DNA from: Sphingomonas sp. R647
GTDB lineage: Bacteria > Pseudomonadota > Alphaproteobacteria > Sphingomonadales > Sphingomonadaceae
DNA length: 64,000 nt
Direction of reading: 5' to 3'
Assembly: GCF_020177055.1 (NCBI RefSeq)
Contig: NZ_JAIQXT010000008.1
Span: 1 to 64,000, forward strand
Position 1 is the first letter of the stretch; every line of letters starts with the position of its first letter. Made by a program: the position numbers and the translations under genes. Below are positions 25,525 through 34,075 of the stretch, piece after piece. The notes below the pieces were generated by a model that had not been told where the DNA came from, ran no database searches, and saw only the letters and a list, made by a program, of their open reading frames with translations.

Positions 25525-27336
25525 ATGCGCGTTCCGCTTCTCCTCGCCGCCCTGCTCGCCGGCGTATCCGCCATGCCCGCCGCCGCGCAGCAACAGCCGG
25601 CCCCGGCGGCGCTGCCGGGAGAGGGGGCGGAGGATGCGCGGCTCAAGGCGCTGTTCCATGCGAGCGACGAAGCGTCGTTGAAGCGCAATCCGCTGAACGC
25701 GCTGTTTCGCGGCGACCTGCGCTATGCCGACCAGCTCGGCAATTATTATACCGACGCCTATCTGACGGCGGAGCTTGCGGCGAGCGAAGCGGATCTGGCC
25801 GCGCTGCGCAAGATCGATCGGGCGAAGCTGACCAGCGTCAATAGAATCGCCTATGACGTGTTCGAGGCCGACCAGCTGCGCGCGCAAAAGGGGTTCCGGG
25901 CGGACATCCTGTCGGTGTCGAAATATCTGCCGATGGACCACTTTACCGGCTTTCAGGCATTCTATCCGGACTTTGCATCGGGGCAGGGGGCGGCACCGTT
26001 CAAGACCGTGCTGGACTATGACAACAACCTCAAGCGCAACGTCCAATATGCCGCGGCCTATGACCGGGTGATCGGCCTGTTCCGCGAGGGGATGCAGCGC
26101 AAGATCGTCCAGCCGAAACTGGTCGTCACCAACATGATCGAGCAGTTCGACAATCTGATCGCGCAGGGCGTGGAGGAGTCGGTCTTTTACGGACCGGTGA
26201 CGAAGTTCCCCGAGGGGATTGCGCCGGCGGATCAGGCGCGGCTGAAGGCCGCCTATGCCGCGCAGATCCGCGACGTGATCCTGCCCGCGCACCAGAAGAT
26301 CCGCGCGTTCCTCGCCACCGAATATCTCCCCGCCGCGCGCGACAGCGTGGGCACGTCGGCGCTGCCGGGCGGGGCGGCGCTGTATGCCTATGCGATCGAG
26401 AGCAACACGACGCTGCCGCTGACCGCGGAGTATGTCCACACGCTGGGCCTGTCGGAGGTCAAGCGCATCCTGACCGAGATGGAGGCGCAGAAGGCCAAGG
26501 TCGGCTTCCAGGGCACGTTGCAGGAATTCTTCACGCACCTGCGCACCGAGAAGCGCTTTCAGCCGGAGAGTGCCGACGCGCTGCGGATCGGGTTCGAGGC
26601 GATCGGCAAGCGGGTGGATGCGCGGATCGGCGAGCAATTCTCGCTGATCCCCAAGACCCCGCTCGAGATCCGGCCGGTGCCGGCCTATCGCGAAAAGACC
26701 GACGCCGCGGGCAGCTATGCGTCGGGAACGCCGGACGGGTCGCGGCCGGGGGTGTTCTACTTCAACACCTATGATCTGCCGACGCGCTACACCTGGGGGA
26801 TGGAGACGCTGTACCTGCACGAAGGCGCGCCAGGGCATCATTTCCAGATCAGCCTGGCGCAGGAGAATGCGGCGCTGCCCGCGTTCATGCGCTTTGGCGG
26901 CAACACCGCCTATGTCGAGGGCTGGGCGCTCTATGCCGAGACGCTGCACGATGAGCTGGACGTCGGGGTCGAGCCGTATCAGCGCATGGGCGGCCTGAAT
27001 GACGAGATGCTGCGCGCGATGCGGCTGGTGGTCGATAGCGGGCTGCACGCCAAGGGGTGGGGCCGCGATCAGGCGATCGATTACATGGTCACCAACTCGC
27101 CGATGTCGCGGACCGACGCGACCGCCGAGGTCGAGCGCTACATCGCGATGCCAGGACAGGCGCTGTCGTACAAGATCGGCCAGCTGACGATCCTGAAAGC
27201 CAAGGCCAAGGCCAAGGCGGCGCTGGGGGCGAAGTTCGATCCGCGTGGTTTCCATGCGGCGGTGCTGGATACCGGCGCGCTGCCGATGCCGGTGCTGGAG
27301 AAGAAGATCGACGATTGGGTGGCGGGGGTGAAGTAG
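25525..27336 (+). CDS. DUF885 family protein, probable secreted zinc peptidase
   Basis: A 603-residue protein of the DUF885 family, which has a thermolysin-like zinc fold. The signal peptide ends near residue 22. The zinc motif HEGAPGHH is at residues 432-439 and a likely third ligand Glu is at 465 in YVEGWALYAE. It would act as a metallopeptidase in the periplasm; no substrate is known for most members. AAGGA lies 8 bases upstream of the ATG. It is divergent from glnB, across a 289-bp gap carrying the sigma-54 and NtrC candidates. Confidence 0.85.
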   Translation: MRVPLLLAALLAGVSAMPAAAQQQPAPAALPGEGAEDARLKALFHASDEASLKRNPLNALFRGDLRYADQLGNYYTDAYLTAELAASEADLAALRKIDRAKLTSVNRIAYDVFEADQLRAQKGFRADILSVSKYLPMDHFTGFQAFYPDFASGQGAAPFKTVLDYDNNLKRNVQYAAAYDRVIGLFREGMQRKIVQPKLVVTNMIEQFDNLIAQGVEESVFYGPVTKFPEGIAPADQARLKAAYAAQIRDVILPAHQKIRAFLATEYLPAARDSVGTSALPGGAALYAYAIESNTTLPLTAEYVHTLGLSEVKRILTEMEAQKAKVGFQGTLQEFFTHLRTEKRFQPESADALRIGFEAIGKRVDARIGEQFSLIPKTPLEIRPVPAYREKTDAAGSYASGTPDGSRPGVFYFNTYDLPTRYTWGMETLYLHEGAPGHHFQISLAQENAALPAFMRFGGNTAYVEGWALYAETLHDELDVGVEPYQRMGGLNDEMLRAMRLVVDSGLHAKGWGRDQAIDYMVTNSPMSRTDATAEVERYIAMPGQALSYKIGQLTILKAKAKAKAALGAKFDPRGFHAAVLDTGALPMPVLEKKIDDWVAGVK

Positions 27337-27353
27337 GGGCGTTCCCACTTTAT

Positions 27354-27462
27354 CGTCACCCCGGCCTCCGGGCCGGGGTCCACTCTGCCTCACTTCCTGC
27401 GATCGAGCCTCTTGCCTAGCGCTCAGGATCCCGGTGGACCCCGGCACGAGGCCGGGCTGACG
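27354..27462. repeat. Palindromic intergenic repeat, family B copy 2
   Basis: The arms 27354-27383 and 27434-27462 are near-perfect inverted copies, with family-B C/G blocks around variable cores. It sits between the converging ends of the DUF885 gene and the TPR gene. Confidence 0.88.
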
Positions 27463-27469
27463 AAGTAAG

Positions 27470-29437
27470 TTAGCGGCTCGCCTTCCACGCCGCCTCGACC
27501 ATCAGCCGGGCGGCTTCGGTGCGTTTGCGGGCGAGGGCGACGTCGCTGAGGTTGGCGCGCGCTGCGTCGCCGGTGAAGCGGGCTGACGTGCGGGCGGCGA
27601 GGGCGAGGCGGGCGGGGGTGAGGGCTGCGCCGGGGCGGCCGGACTGGAGCAGGGCGCGGGCGAAGGGTTCGGCGACGTCCAATAGCTGCGGGCTGTCGGC
27701 GCCGTAGATGCGAGTGGCGGCGGCGATGCGGGTCGCGAACAGGCGGGCGCCTTCGTCCTTGCCCTGCATCGTCAGGTTTGCGGCGAGCGCGCGCAACGCC
27801 TCGGTGCGGTACTCGCCTTCCCACGGGATCATGTCGTTTGCCTCGATCCTGGCGAGCAGCAGGCGGCGGATCGGTTCTGCTTGCGCGGCGCGGTTCTGAC
27901 GTTCGAGCAGATGCGCGAGGCGCGCGCGGGCATAGACATTGGGGTCGTCGAATGCGGCGGCGATGTTCATCTTGTCGTCGCTGTCGCCGAGCGCCAGTGC
28001 CTCGCGCACATCGGCTTCCGCTTCGGCGAGCGTGCCCGATGCCTCGAGCGCGTCGGCGCGGGCGAGCAGGTAGAACATGCGCCGCCATTCATTGATGTCC
28101 TTGGCGGCGCGAACGCGAGCGATGCCGTCGGCGGTGAAGGCGAGCGCGTCGGCGACCAGTCCGCGCGCGAGCAGGGTGCGGGTGATCCCCGCGAACGCCT
28201 CCCGCGAGTCATCGCCCTCGAAATGGTCGTAGCGCAGCGAGAGCGCCCAGATGCGGCGGTAGAGGAGTTCGGCTTCGGCGAGCCTGTTCTGCGCCTCGAC
28301 CGCGCCAGCGAGGTCGACGACATAGCCGAGCGCGCCGTTCGATTGCGGGCCCCAGCGCTTCTCGGCGCTGGCGAGCAGGCTGGTCAGGATCGGTTCGGCG
28401 CGCGCGGGGTCGCCGGTTTCGACATAGAGGTTGGCGAGGATCGATCCGGCATTCTGCAGCGCGAGGTCGTCGAACTTCAGCAGGCGGCGATAGACCGGCC
28501 AGACGCGTTCGTAGATCGCGATAGTGGCGGCGTTGCCGCTGCCGGTCTGGCCGTCGATCTCGACCAGACGGTCGGCGGCGCGGCGGGACAGCGGGCTGCC
28601 GGGGCTATCGCCGACCAGTTGCTGGACGATGCGGATGCCGGCATCGACTTCGCCCATCGCGAACATCAATGCGAGTTCGGCGTCGGCGGGCGGCGTGCCG
28701 GGCTTGCGCGCCCTGGCATAGGCGGCGCGGGCACCGGCAAAGTCTCCGGCGGTGCGCAGGATCTCGCCTTGCACGCGGTAGAGGTCGCGGACCGCATCGG
28801 GCGCGCGGGCGGCGGGGCGGTCGAAGGCGGCGATCGCGAAGGCGACGAGGCGCGCGGCGCGCGGCTTGTCCTGCCCACCCCAATTCTGGACGCTGACCGC
28901 GCGGCCCGCCATGTCCTTGGCGAAGGCGGTTTCGAACGCCGGATCGGACGCGGTGGTGAAGGGGGCGATGAAGGCGCGGGCGCGGGCTTCGTCATCGGCG
29001 AGGACGAGGCCGTAGGTCATGTAGAACAGGTCGCTGATGTCATCGAGTTCGACCGCGCCGGTTTCGGTGGAGCGCTCCGCCGCACCCTTCATGCGATAGG
29101 CAGCGGTGAGCCAGGTCCAGCGGGCGAAGGTGGCGAAGTCGCGGGCCTTCATTGCGGCGGTGCGGGCTTCGATCCAGCGGGAATAGATGTTGGATCGGTC
29201 GTCGCCGTCGAGCTTTGCGACATCGTCGGCGGGGCCGGCGAGGGCGAGCGCTTCGCGGATCCGCGGCGCCGCTTCGGCGCGGCGGCCGGCGATTAGGTGT
29301 TCGGCGGCCTGAATCAGCAGGGTGTCGGCGCGGGTCTGAGCCTCGGGCTGGAGGGCGGGGGGCTGTGCGGGCGGCGCCACCTGCGCGATCGCGGGCGCGG
29401 CGAGCAGCAGGCCGAGGGCCAGAACGATAGTGCGCAT
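27470..29437 (-). CDS. Secreted TPR-type protein (655 residues)
   Basis: A 655-residue protein with a signal peptide (ending AIAQ near residue 19) and a long helical body of tandem, degenerate tetratricopeptide-like repeats. Repeat signatures such as AEAELLYRR and AEAEADVREAL support the call. There is no enzymatic motif that I can see. Such proteins scaffold protein complexes in the periplasm. It resembles the smaller TPR protein at 53995-55272 in style only. The gene lies between two palindromic repeats. Confidence 0.78.
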   Translation of the reverse strand: MRTIVLALGLLLAAPAIAQVAPPAQPPALQPEAQTRADTLLIQAAEHLIAGRRAEAAPRIREALALAGPADDVAKLDGDDRSNIYSRWIEARTAAMKARDFATFARWTWLTAAYRMKGAAERSTETGAVELDDISDLFYMTYGLVLADDEARARAFIAPFTTASDPAFETAFAKDMAGRAVSVQNWGGQDKPRAARLVAFAIAAFDRPAARAPDAVRDLYRVQGEILRTAGDFAGARAAYARARKPGTPPADAELALMFAMGEVDAGIRIVQQLVGDSPGSPLSRRAADRLVEIDGQTGSGNAATIAIYERVWPVYRRLLKFDDLALQNAGSILANLYVETGDPARAEPILTSLLASAEKRWGPQSNGALGYVVDLAGAVEAQNRLAEAELLYRRIWALSLRYDHFEGDDSREAFAGITRTLLARGLVADALAFTADGIARVRAAKDINEWRRMFYLLARADALEASGTLAEAEADVREALALGDSDDKMNIAAAFDDPNVYARARLAHLLERQNRAAQAEPIRRLLLARIEANDMIPWEGEYRTEALRALAANLTMQGKDEGARLFATRIAAATRIYGADSPQLLDVAEPFARALLQSGRPGAALTPARLALAARTSARFTGDAARANLSDVALARKRTEAARLMVEAAWKASR

Positions 29438-29518
29438 GGCGATCCTCCCGCGCGGGTTGTGGCAGCGCGGGGCGGGGGCGGCAACGGTCGAAATCGGGTG
29501 GTGCCTTCGGCCTGCAAA

Positions 29519-29651
29519 ATCCTCCCCCGCAAGGGGGAGGTGTCGGCGCAGGCGACGGAGGGGGAGGACGGCTGTGCGCTATCGCCTCTTGCTGATACCC
29601 TTCCTCCCCCTCCGTCAGCTTCGCTGCCACCTCCCCCTGGCGGGAGAGGAT
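29519..29651. repeat. Palindromic intergenic repeat, family A copy 2
   Basis: A 133-bp copy of the family-A element at 1024-1159, with the same order of blocks (outer inverted ends and inner G-rich/C-rich arms) and divergence mainly in the central loop. It lies between the flavoprotein stop and the start of the TPR gene. Confidence 0.85.
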
Positions 29652-29661
29652 TATTTGGGGG

Positions 29662-30843
29662 TCAAATCGCCATCCCCGCTGCCCAGCCGCTCGACCAGGC
29701 CCATTGGAAATTATAGCCACCGAGCCAGCCGGTGACATCGACCGCTTCGCCGATTGCGTAGAGGCCGGGGGCGGTGCGCGCCTCCATTGTTTGGGAGGAT
29801 AGTTCGGCGGTGCTGATGCCGCCGATGGTGACTTCGGCCTTGGCGTAGCCTTCGGTGCCGTTGGGGTGGAAGGTCCAGGCGGCGAGGGCGCGTTCGGCTT
29901 CGGCGAGGCGCTTGTCGGCGGCGTGATGGAGTTCACCGTCGAGCGCGAGCTGGTCGGCGAGCGTGTCGGCGAGGCGGTTGGGTAGAGCCTCGCCGAGCAG
30001 CTTGCGCAGGGTCGTGCGCGGGGCGGTGCGCTTGGCTTCCGTCAGCCAGCCGGGCGCGCGATCGGGCAGGAAGTCGATTCCGACCGGGTCGCCGTGGCGC
30101 CAGTAGGAGCTGATCTGGAGGATTGCGGGGCCGGAGAGGCCGCGATGGGTGAAGAGGGCGGCTTCGCGGAAGGTGGTTTTTCCGGCGCGGGCGGCGACGG
30201 GAGCGGCGACGCCGGAGAGTTCGCGGAACAACACTTCGTCGCCGCCGAGCGTGAGCGGGACCAGCGCGGGGCGGGGCTCGACCACCTTGAGCCCGAACTT
30301 GCGGGCGAGGTCATAGGCGAAGCCGGTCGCGCCCATCTTGGGGATCGACGGGCCGCCGGTGGCGATGACGAGCGCGGGGGCGGTGGCGGTGCGCTCGCCC
30401 CAGGTGACGGTGTAGCTGCCGTCGGCGTGGGTGACGTCGCGGATTGTGTGGCCGAGCGCGATTTCGACTGCGCCCCGGTCGCATTCGTCGAGCAGCATCG
30501 CGACGATCTGCTTGGCGCTGCCGTCGCAGAACAGCTGGCCGAGCGTCTTTTCGTGCCAGGCGATGCCGTGCCGATCGACCAGTTCGATAAAGTCATGCTG
30601 GGTGTAGCGGCGCAGCGCGGACTTGGCGAAATGCGGGTTCGCGGAGAGGTAGCGGTCCGGCGCGATGCCGAGATTGGTGAAGTTGCAGCGCCCGCCGCCG
30701 GAGATCAGAATCTTTTTGCCCACCTGATCGGCATGGTCGATCAGCAGCACGCGGCGACCGCGCTGGCCGGCGGTGAGCGCGCACATCAGGCCGGCTGCGC
30801 CTGCGCCGAGGATGATGGCGTCGTAGGAGGACGGGGTGGACAG
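29662..30843 (-). CDS. BaiN/HI0933-family flavoprotein without a normal start codon
   Basis: A flavoprotein of the HI0933/YhiN/BaiN type. The FAD-binding start is IILGAGAAGL, followed by GKKILISGGGRCNFTN, and the C-terminal motif VTGWLGGYNFQWAWSSG is present. It would be a cytosolic FAD/NADH-dependent oxidoreductase. The reading frame needed for the dinucleotide-binding motif extends upstream of the first ATG (30786), but no in-frame ATG, GTG or TTG is seen before a palindromic repeat. I place the start at CTG 30843, with low confidence. The coding part from 30813 on is well supported; annotations that begin at ATG 30786 would lose the FAD motif. Confidence 0.8.
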   Translation of the reverse strand: MSTPSSYDAIILGAGAAGLMCALTAGQRGRRVLLIDHADQVGKKILISGGGRCNFTNLGIAPDRYLSANPHFAKSALRRYTQHDFIELVDRHGIAWHEKTLGQLFCDGSAKQIVAMLLDECDRGAVEIALGHTIRDVTHADGSYTVTWGERTATAPALVIATGGPSIPKMGATGFAYDLARKFGLKVVEPRPALVPLTLGGDEVLFRELSGVAAPVAARAGKTTFREAALFTHRGLSGPAILQISSYWRHGDPVGIDFLPDRAPGWLTEAKRTAPRTTLRKLLGEALPNRLADTLADQLALDGELHHAADKRLAEAERALAAWTFHPNGTEGYAKAEVTIGGISTAELSSQTMEARTAPGLYAIGEAVDVTGWLGGYNFQWAWSSGWAAGMAI

Positions 30844-30864
30844 GGCGGGCGCTTTCCAACGTTT

Positions 30865-30969
30865 GTCACCCCGGCCCTGTGCCGGGGTCCACCGGGCGGC
30901 AGGCGCGAAGCGAGAGGCTCAAGCGCCGGATGTGCGGCACGGTGGACCCCGGCACAAGGCCGGGGTTGC
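30865..30969. repeat. Palindromic intergenic repeat, family B copy 3
   Basis: Arms at 30865-30893 and 30941-30969 are near-inverted copies with a C/G-rich core. This copy lies immediately upstream of the flavoprotein gene, only 22 bases from its proposed CTG start, and 27 bases after the end of the small gene on its other side. Confidence 0.88.
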
Positions 30970-30995
30970 GATTGGAGATTGGGGGAGCGGAAGCG

Positions 30996-31178
30996 CTAGC
31001 GCAGCTTCGCGATCGACAGGCCGTCTTCCTTGGCGCGGTCCTTGACCGATTCTTCGCTGCGGGTCAGCGCCTTGGCGATGGCCTTGAGCGCCATGCCCTT
31101 CTTCGCCAGCGTGTGCAGCTTCTGGATCTCGTCCTGCCGCCAGGGCTGGCGGTGGCGTTCGAACTTGCTGTCGGCCAT
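30996..31178 (-). CDS. Small basic protein, probable DNA-binding (60 residues)
   Basis: A 60-residue basic protein with the helical pattern of a short DNA-binding domain (WRQDEIQKLHTLAKKGMALKAIAKAL, then SEESVKDRAKE), which resembles a GcrA- or Myb-type helix pair. The ATG overlaps the stop of map by one base (TGATG), which suggests coupled translation. I recall it as conserved beside map in sphingomonads. The role is unknown. Confidence 0.75.
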   Translation of the reverse strand: MADSKFERHRQPWRQDEIQKLHTLAKKGMALKAIAKALTRSEESVKDRAKEDGLSIAKLR

Positions 31179-32005
31179 CAGGCGTAGGGCGGGTTGTGGC
31201 GGCCTGTCGCCGACTGGGTGAAGATTTCGCAGCCGGTTTCGGTGATGCCGATCGAATGTTCGAACTGGGCCGAGAGCGAGCGGTCGCGGGTGACCGCCGT
31301 CCAGCCATCGTCGAGCAGCTTCACGTCCGGGCGGCCGATGTTGATCATCGGTTCGATCGTGAAGAACATGCCGGGCTTGAGTTCAGGGCCGGTGCCGGGG
31401 CGACCGACATGGACGACTTCGGGCGCGTCATGGAACACGCGGCCAAGGCCGTGGCCGCAGAAGTCGCGGACGACGCCGTAGCGGTGCTTTTCCGCGTGGC
31501 GCTGAATGGCATGGCCGATATCGCCCATGGTGTTGCCGGGCTTGGCCATTTCGATGCCGATCATCAGGCATTCATAGGTGACGTCGACAAGGCGCTTTGC
31601 CTTCAACGGCACGTCACCGACCAGATACATGCGGCTGGTGTCGCCGTGCCAGCCGTCGAGCAGCGGCGTCACGTCGATATTGACGATGTCGCCGTCCTTG
31701 AGCGTCTTGTTGCCCGGGATGCCATGGCACACGACATGGTTGATGCTGATGCAGCAGCTGTGCGTGTAGCCGCGATAGCCGAGCGTCGCGGGGACCGCGC
31801 CGCCATCCAGCGTCATGCGGCGGACGATATCGTCCAGCTCTGCCGTGGTCACGCCGGGCACGACATGCGGCACGAGCGCGTCGAGAATCTCGGCGGCGAG
31901 CTTGCCCGCGGCGCGCATCCCGGTGAAGCCATCGGGACCGTAAAGTTTGATCGCCCCGTCGCGGGCGAAGTTCGTGTCGGCGGTTACGGCAACATATTCA
32001 GTCAT
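31178..32005 (-). CDS. map: Type I methionine aminopeptidase
   Basis: A 275-residue cytosolic metallopeptidase that removes the N-terminal methionine of new proteins. The five metal ligands are present: Asp in NIDVTP, Asp in HGDTSRMY, His in GHGLGR, Glu in TIEPM and Glu in QFEHS. The substrate-pocket motif GYTHSCCISIN is normal. ATG 32005 is chosen over an ATG nine bases upstream. It is divergent from the CinA-type gene. Confidence 0.96.
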   Translation of the reverse strand: MTEYVAVTADTNFARDGAIKLYGPDGFTGMRAAGKLAAEILDALVPHVVPGVTTAELDDIVRRMTLDGGAVPATLGYRGYTHSCCISINHVVCHGIPGNKTLKDGDIVNIDVTPLLDGWHGDTSRMYLVGDVPLKAKRLVDVTYECLMIGIEMAKPGNTMGDIGHAIQRHAEKHRYGVVRDFCGHGLGRVFHDAPEVVHVGRPGTGPELKPGMFFTIEPMINIGRPDVKLLDDGWTAVTRDRSLSAQFEHSIGITETGCEIFTQSATGRHNPPYA

Positions 32006-32068
32006 GCGCGCCATATAGGGCCTAAAGGGTAACTTTGCGAGGCTGGAAGCACGCGCTATGGCGGGTTT

Positions 32069-32824
32069 ATGAGCGAGCGCATCTGGACCGCCGGGCTGGT
32101 CATCATCGGGGACGAGATCCTGTCGGGTCGCACCCAGGACAAGAATGTCGCGCAGATCGCGATCTGGCTGAACGTGCAGGGGATCCGCCTGTCGGACGTG
32201 CGCGTGGTGCCCGATGTGCAGGAGCGGATCATCGAGGCGGTGGATGCGGTGCGCACCCGCTATGACTATTGCTTTACCACCGGCGGGATCGGGCCGACGC
32301 ATGACGACATCACGGTCGATGCGATTGCGGCGGCGCTGGGCGTGCCGGTAGTGATCCACCCGGAGGCGCGCGCGACGCTGGAGGCCTATTACGAGACGCG
32401 CGGCGGCTTGACCGAGGCGCGGTTGCGGATGGCGCGGGTGCCGGAAGGGGCGGACCTGATCCCCAACCGCATGTCGGGTGCGCCGGGCATCCGGGTCGGC
32501 AATGTCTTCATCATGGCGGGGGTGCCGCACATCACGGCGGGGATGCTCGACGCGCTGACCGGCACGCTGGAGGGCGGCAAGCCGGTGGTCAGCGGGACGA
32601 TCGGATGCTGGGTCGCCGAGAGCGAGGTCGCCGATGTGCTCCGCGCGACCGAGAAGGCGCATATGGGCGTGGCGATCGGCAGCTATCCGTTTTTCCGCGA
32701 GGGCCGGGTGGGCGCGAACTTCGTCGCCCGCGCGACTGAAGCGGCGGTGGTCGAGGCGTGCCTCGCCGACCTGACCACCCAGCTGGAAGCGACCGGGCGC
32801 GATGTGACGCAGGGCGGGATCTGA
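32069..32824 (+). CDS. CinA-type molybdopterin-binding-domain protein
   Basis: A 251-residue protein with the MoaB/Mog fold of the N-terminal half of CinA, including GDEILSGRTQDKN, TTGGIGPTHDD and AGVPHI. The C-terminal nicotinamide-mononucleotide amidohydrolase domain of full CinA is missing, as in the short family members. It may bind molybdopterin or ADP-ribose-like ligands; the function is uncertain. It is followed by a photolyase-like gene seven bases later, so the two are probably one transcript. Confidence 0.88.
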   Translation: MSERIWTAGLVIIGDEILSGRTQDKNVAQIAIWLNVQGIRLSDVRVVPDVQERIIEAVDAVRTRYDYCFTTGGIGPTHDDITVDAIAAALGVPVVIHPEARATLEAYYETRGGLTEARLRMARVPEGADLIPNRMSGAPGIRVGNVFIMAGVPHITAGMLDALTGTLEGGKPVVSGTIGCWVAESEVADVLRATEKAHMGVAIGSYPFFREGRVGANFVARATEAAVVEACLADLTTQLEATGRDVTQGGI

Positions 32825-32831
32825 TCCTGCC

Positions 32832-33983
32832 ATGGCGCAGTGGGAAGCGACTCGCGCCGCAGCACTGGCCCGCGCCGAAGCGTTCGCGCCGAAGATGGGC
32901 GCTGCCTATGCCGCGCGGCGCAATTACGACATTGGACTGGACGCGGACACCGTGTCGGCGCTGTCGCCCTGGGTGCGCCGCCGGCTGATCAGCGAGCGCG
33001 AATTGATCGAGACGGCAATGGCGGGGCATGGCTCCGACGCGGCCAAGTTCGTCAGCGAGGTGCTGTGGCGCGGCTATTTCAAAGGCTGGCTGGAGCAGCG
33101 TCCGGAAATCTGGGAGCGCTATGTCGCCGGGCTTGGCGCGGCGCGGGAAGCGGTGGCGCGCGATCGGGAGCTTGCGCAGCGGCTCGCGGCGGCGGTCGAG
33201 GGGCGCACCGGCATCGATTGTTTCGATGCGTGGATCGTGGAGCTGCGCGCGCAGGGCTGGCTGCACAATCATGCGCGGATGTGGTTTGCGAGCATCTGGA
33301 TCTTCACCTTGCGGCTGCCGTGGCAGCTGGGGGCGGACCTGTTCCTGCGCGAGCTGGTCGATGGTGATGCGGCGTCGAACACGCTGTCGTGGCGCTGGGT
33401 CGCGGGGCTGCATACGCGCGGGAAGCACTATCTGGCGCGGGCGGAGAATATCCGCCGCTATACCGAAGGGCGGTTCGATCCGCACGGGCTGGACGAGGAC
33501 GCCGAGTCGCTGGCGTTCGATGGCGATGCGCCGCTGACCCCGCCAGCGCCGGGCGATGCGATGCCGACCGGCCGCTATGCGCTGGTAATCCATGCCGACG
33601 ATAGCGGGTTCGACGCGCTGGACCTCGCGCCGCCCGCGCGGGTGATCGGTGTCACCGCGCATGGGCTGGACGGGGCGAGTGCCGCTGCGCGCGGCTTTGC
33701 CGAGGGTGCGGTGGCGGATGCTGCGGCGCGCGCGGGGGCGATCTATGGCTGTCCGGTCGAGCTGGTGGCCGACTGGCCGGCGCCGGGCGATCTGCCGCTG
33801 GTCGCGCCGTGGCTGACGGTCGGGCCGCTGCGTGACAGCCTGCCCGACGGCTATCCGCTGGCGCAGCTGCGTAATCCCTATGACGCGGCGCTGTGGCCGC
33901 TGGCGACGGCGGGGTTCTTCAAGGTGAAGAGCCGCGCGGCGGGGGCGCTCGCTCCGCTGGGCGTCGTCATTCCGGAATTGTGA
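32832..33983 (+). CDS. Photolyase-like FAD-binding protein with permuted domains
   Basis: A 383-residue protein whose first 230 residues match the helical FAD-binding domain of the cryptochrome/photolyase family (WRGYFKGWLEQRP, GWLHNHARMWFASIW, LSWRWVAGLHTRGKHYLARAENI). In ordinary photolyases this domain is C-terminal, after an alpha/beta antenna domain. Here the antenna-like region is absent in front and an alpha/beta-looking domain of about 150 residues follows instead (from about residue 255). It may bind FAD and act in light sensing or DNA repair. Which function it has is unclear. Confidence 0.8.
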   Translation: MAQWEATRAAALARAEAFAPKMGAAYAARRNYDIGLDADTVSALSPWVRRRLISERELIETAMAGHGSDAAKFVSEVLWRGYFKGWLEQRPEIWERYVAGLGAAREAVARDRELAQRLAAAVEGRTGIDCFDAWIVELRAQGWLHNHARMWFASIWIFTLRLPWQLGADLFLRELVDGDAASNTLSWRWVAGLHTRGKHYLARAENIRRYTEGRFDPHGLDEDAESLAFDGDAPLTPPAPGDAMPTGRYALVIHADDSGFDALDLAPPARVIGVTAHGLDGASAAARGFAEGAVADAAARAGAIYGCPVELVADWPAPGDLPLVAPWLTVGPLRDSLPDGYPLAQLRNPYDAALWPLATAGFFKVKSRAAGALAPLGVVIPEL

Positions 33984-34075
33984 GACCTGTACCAAGGTGC
34001 AGGCGAGAATCCCCCTTCGCCTTTGCGGACTGTACTGGTAGCCTCATACACATAGGATCAAGTGAGGGGATCACC

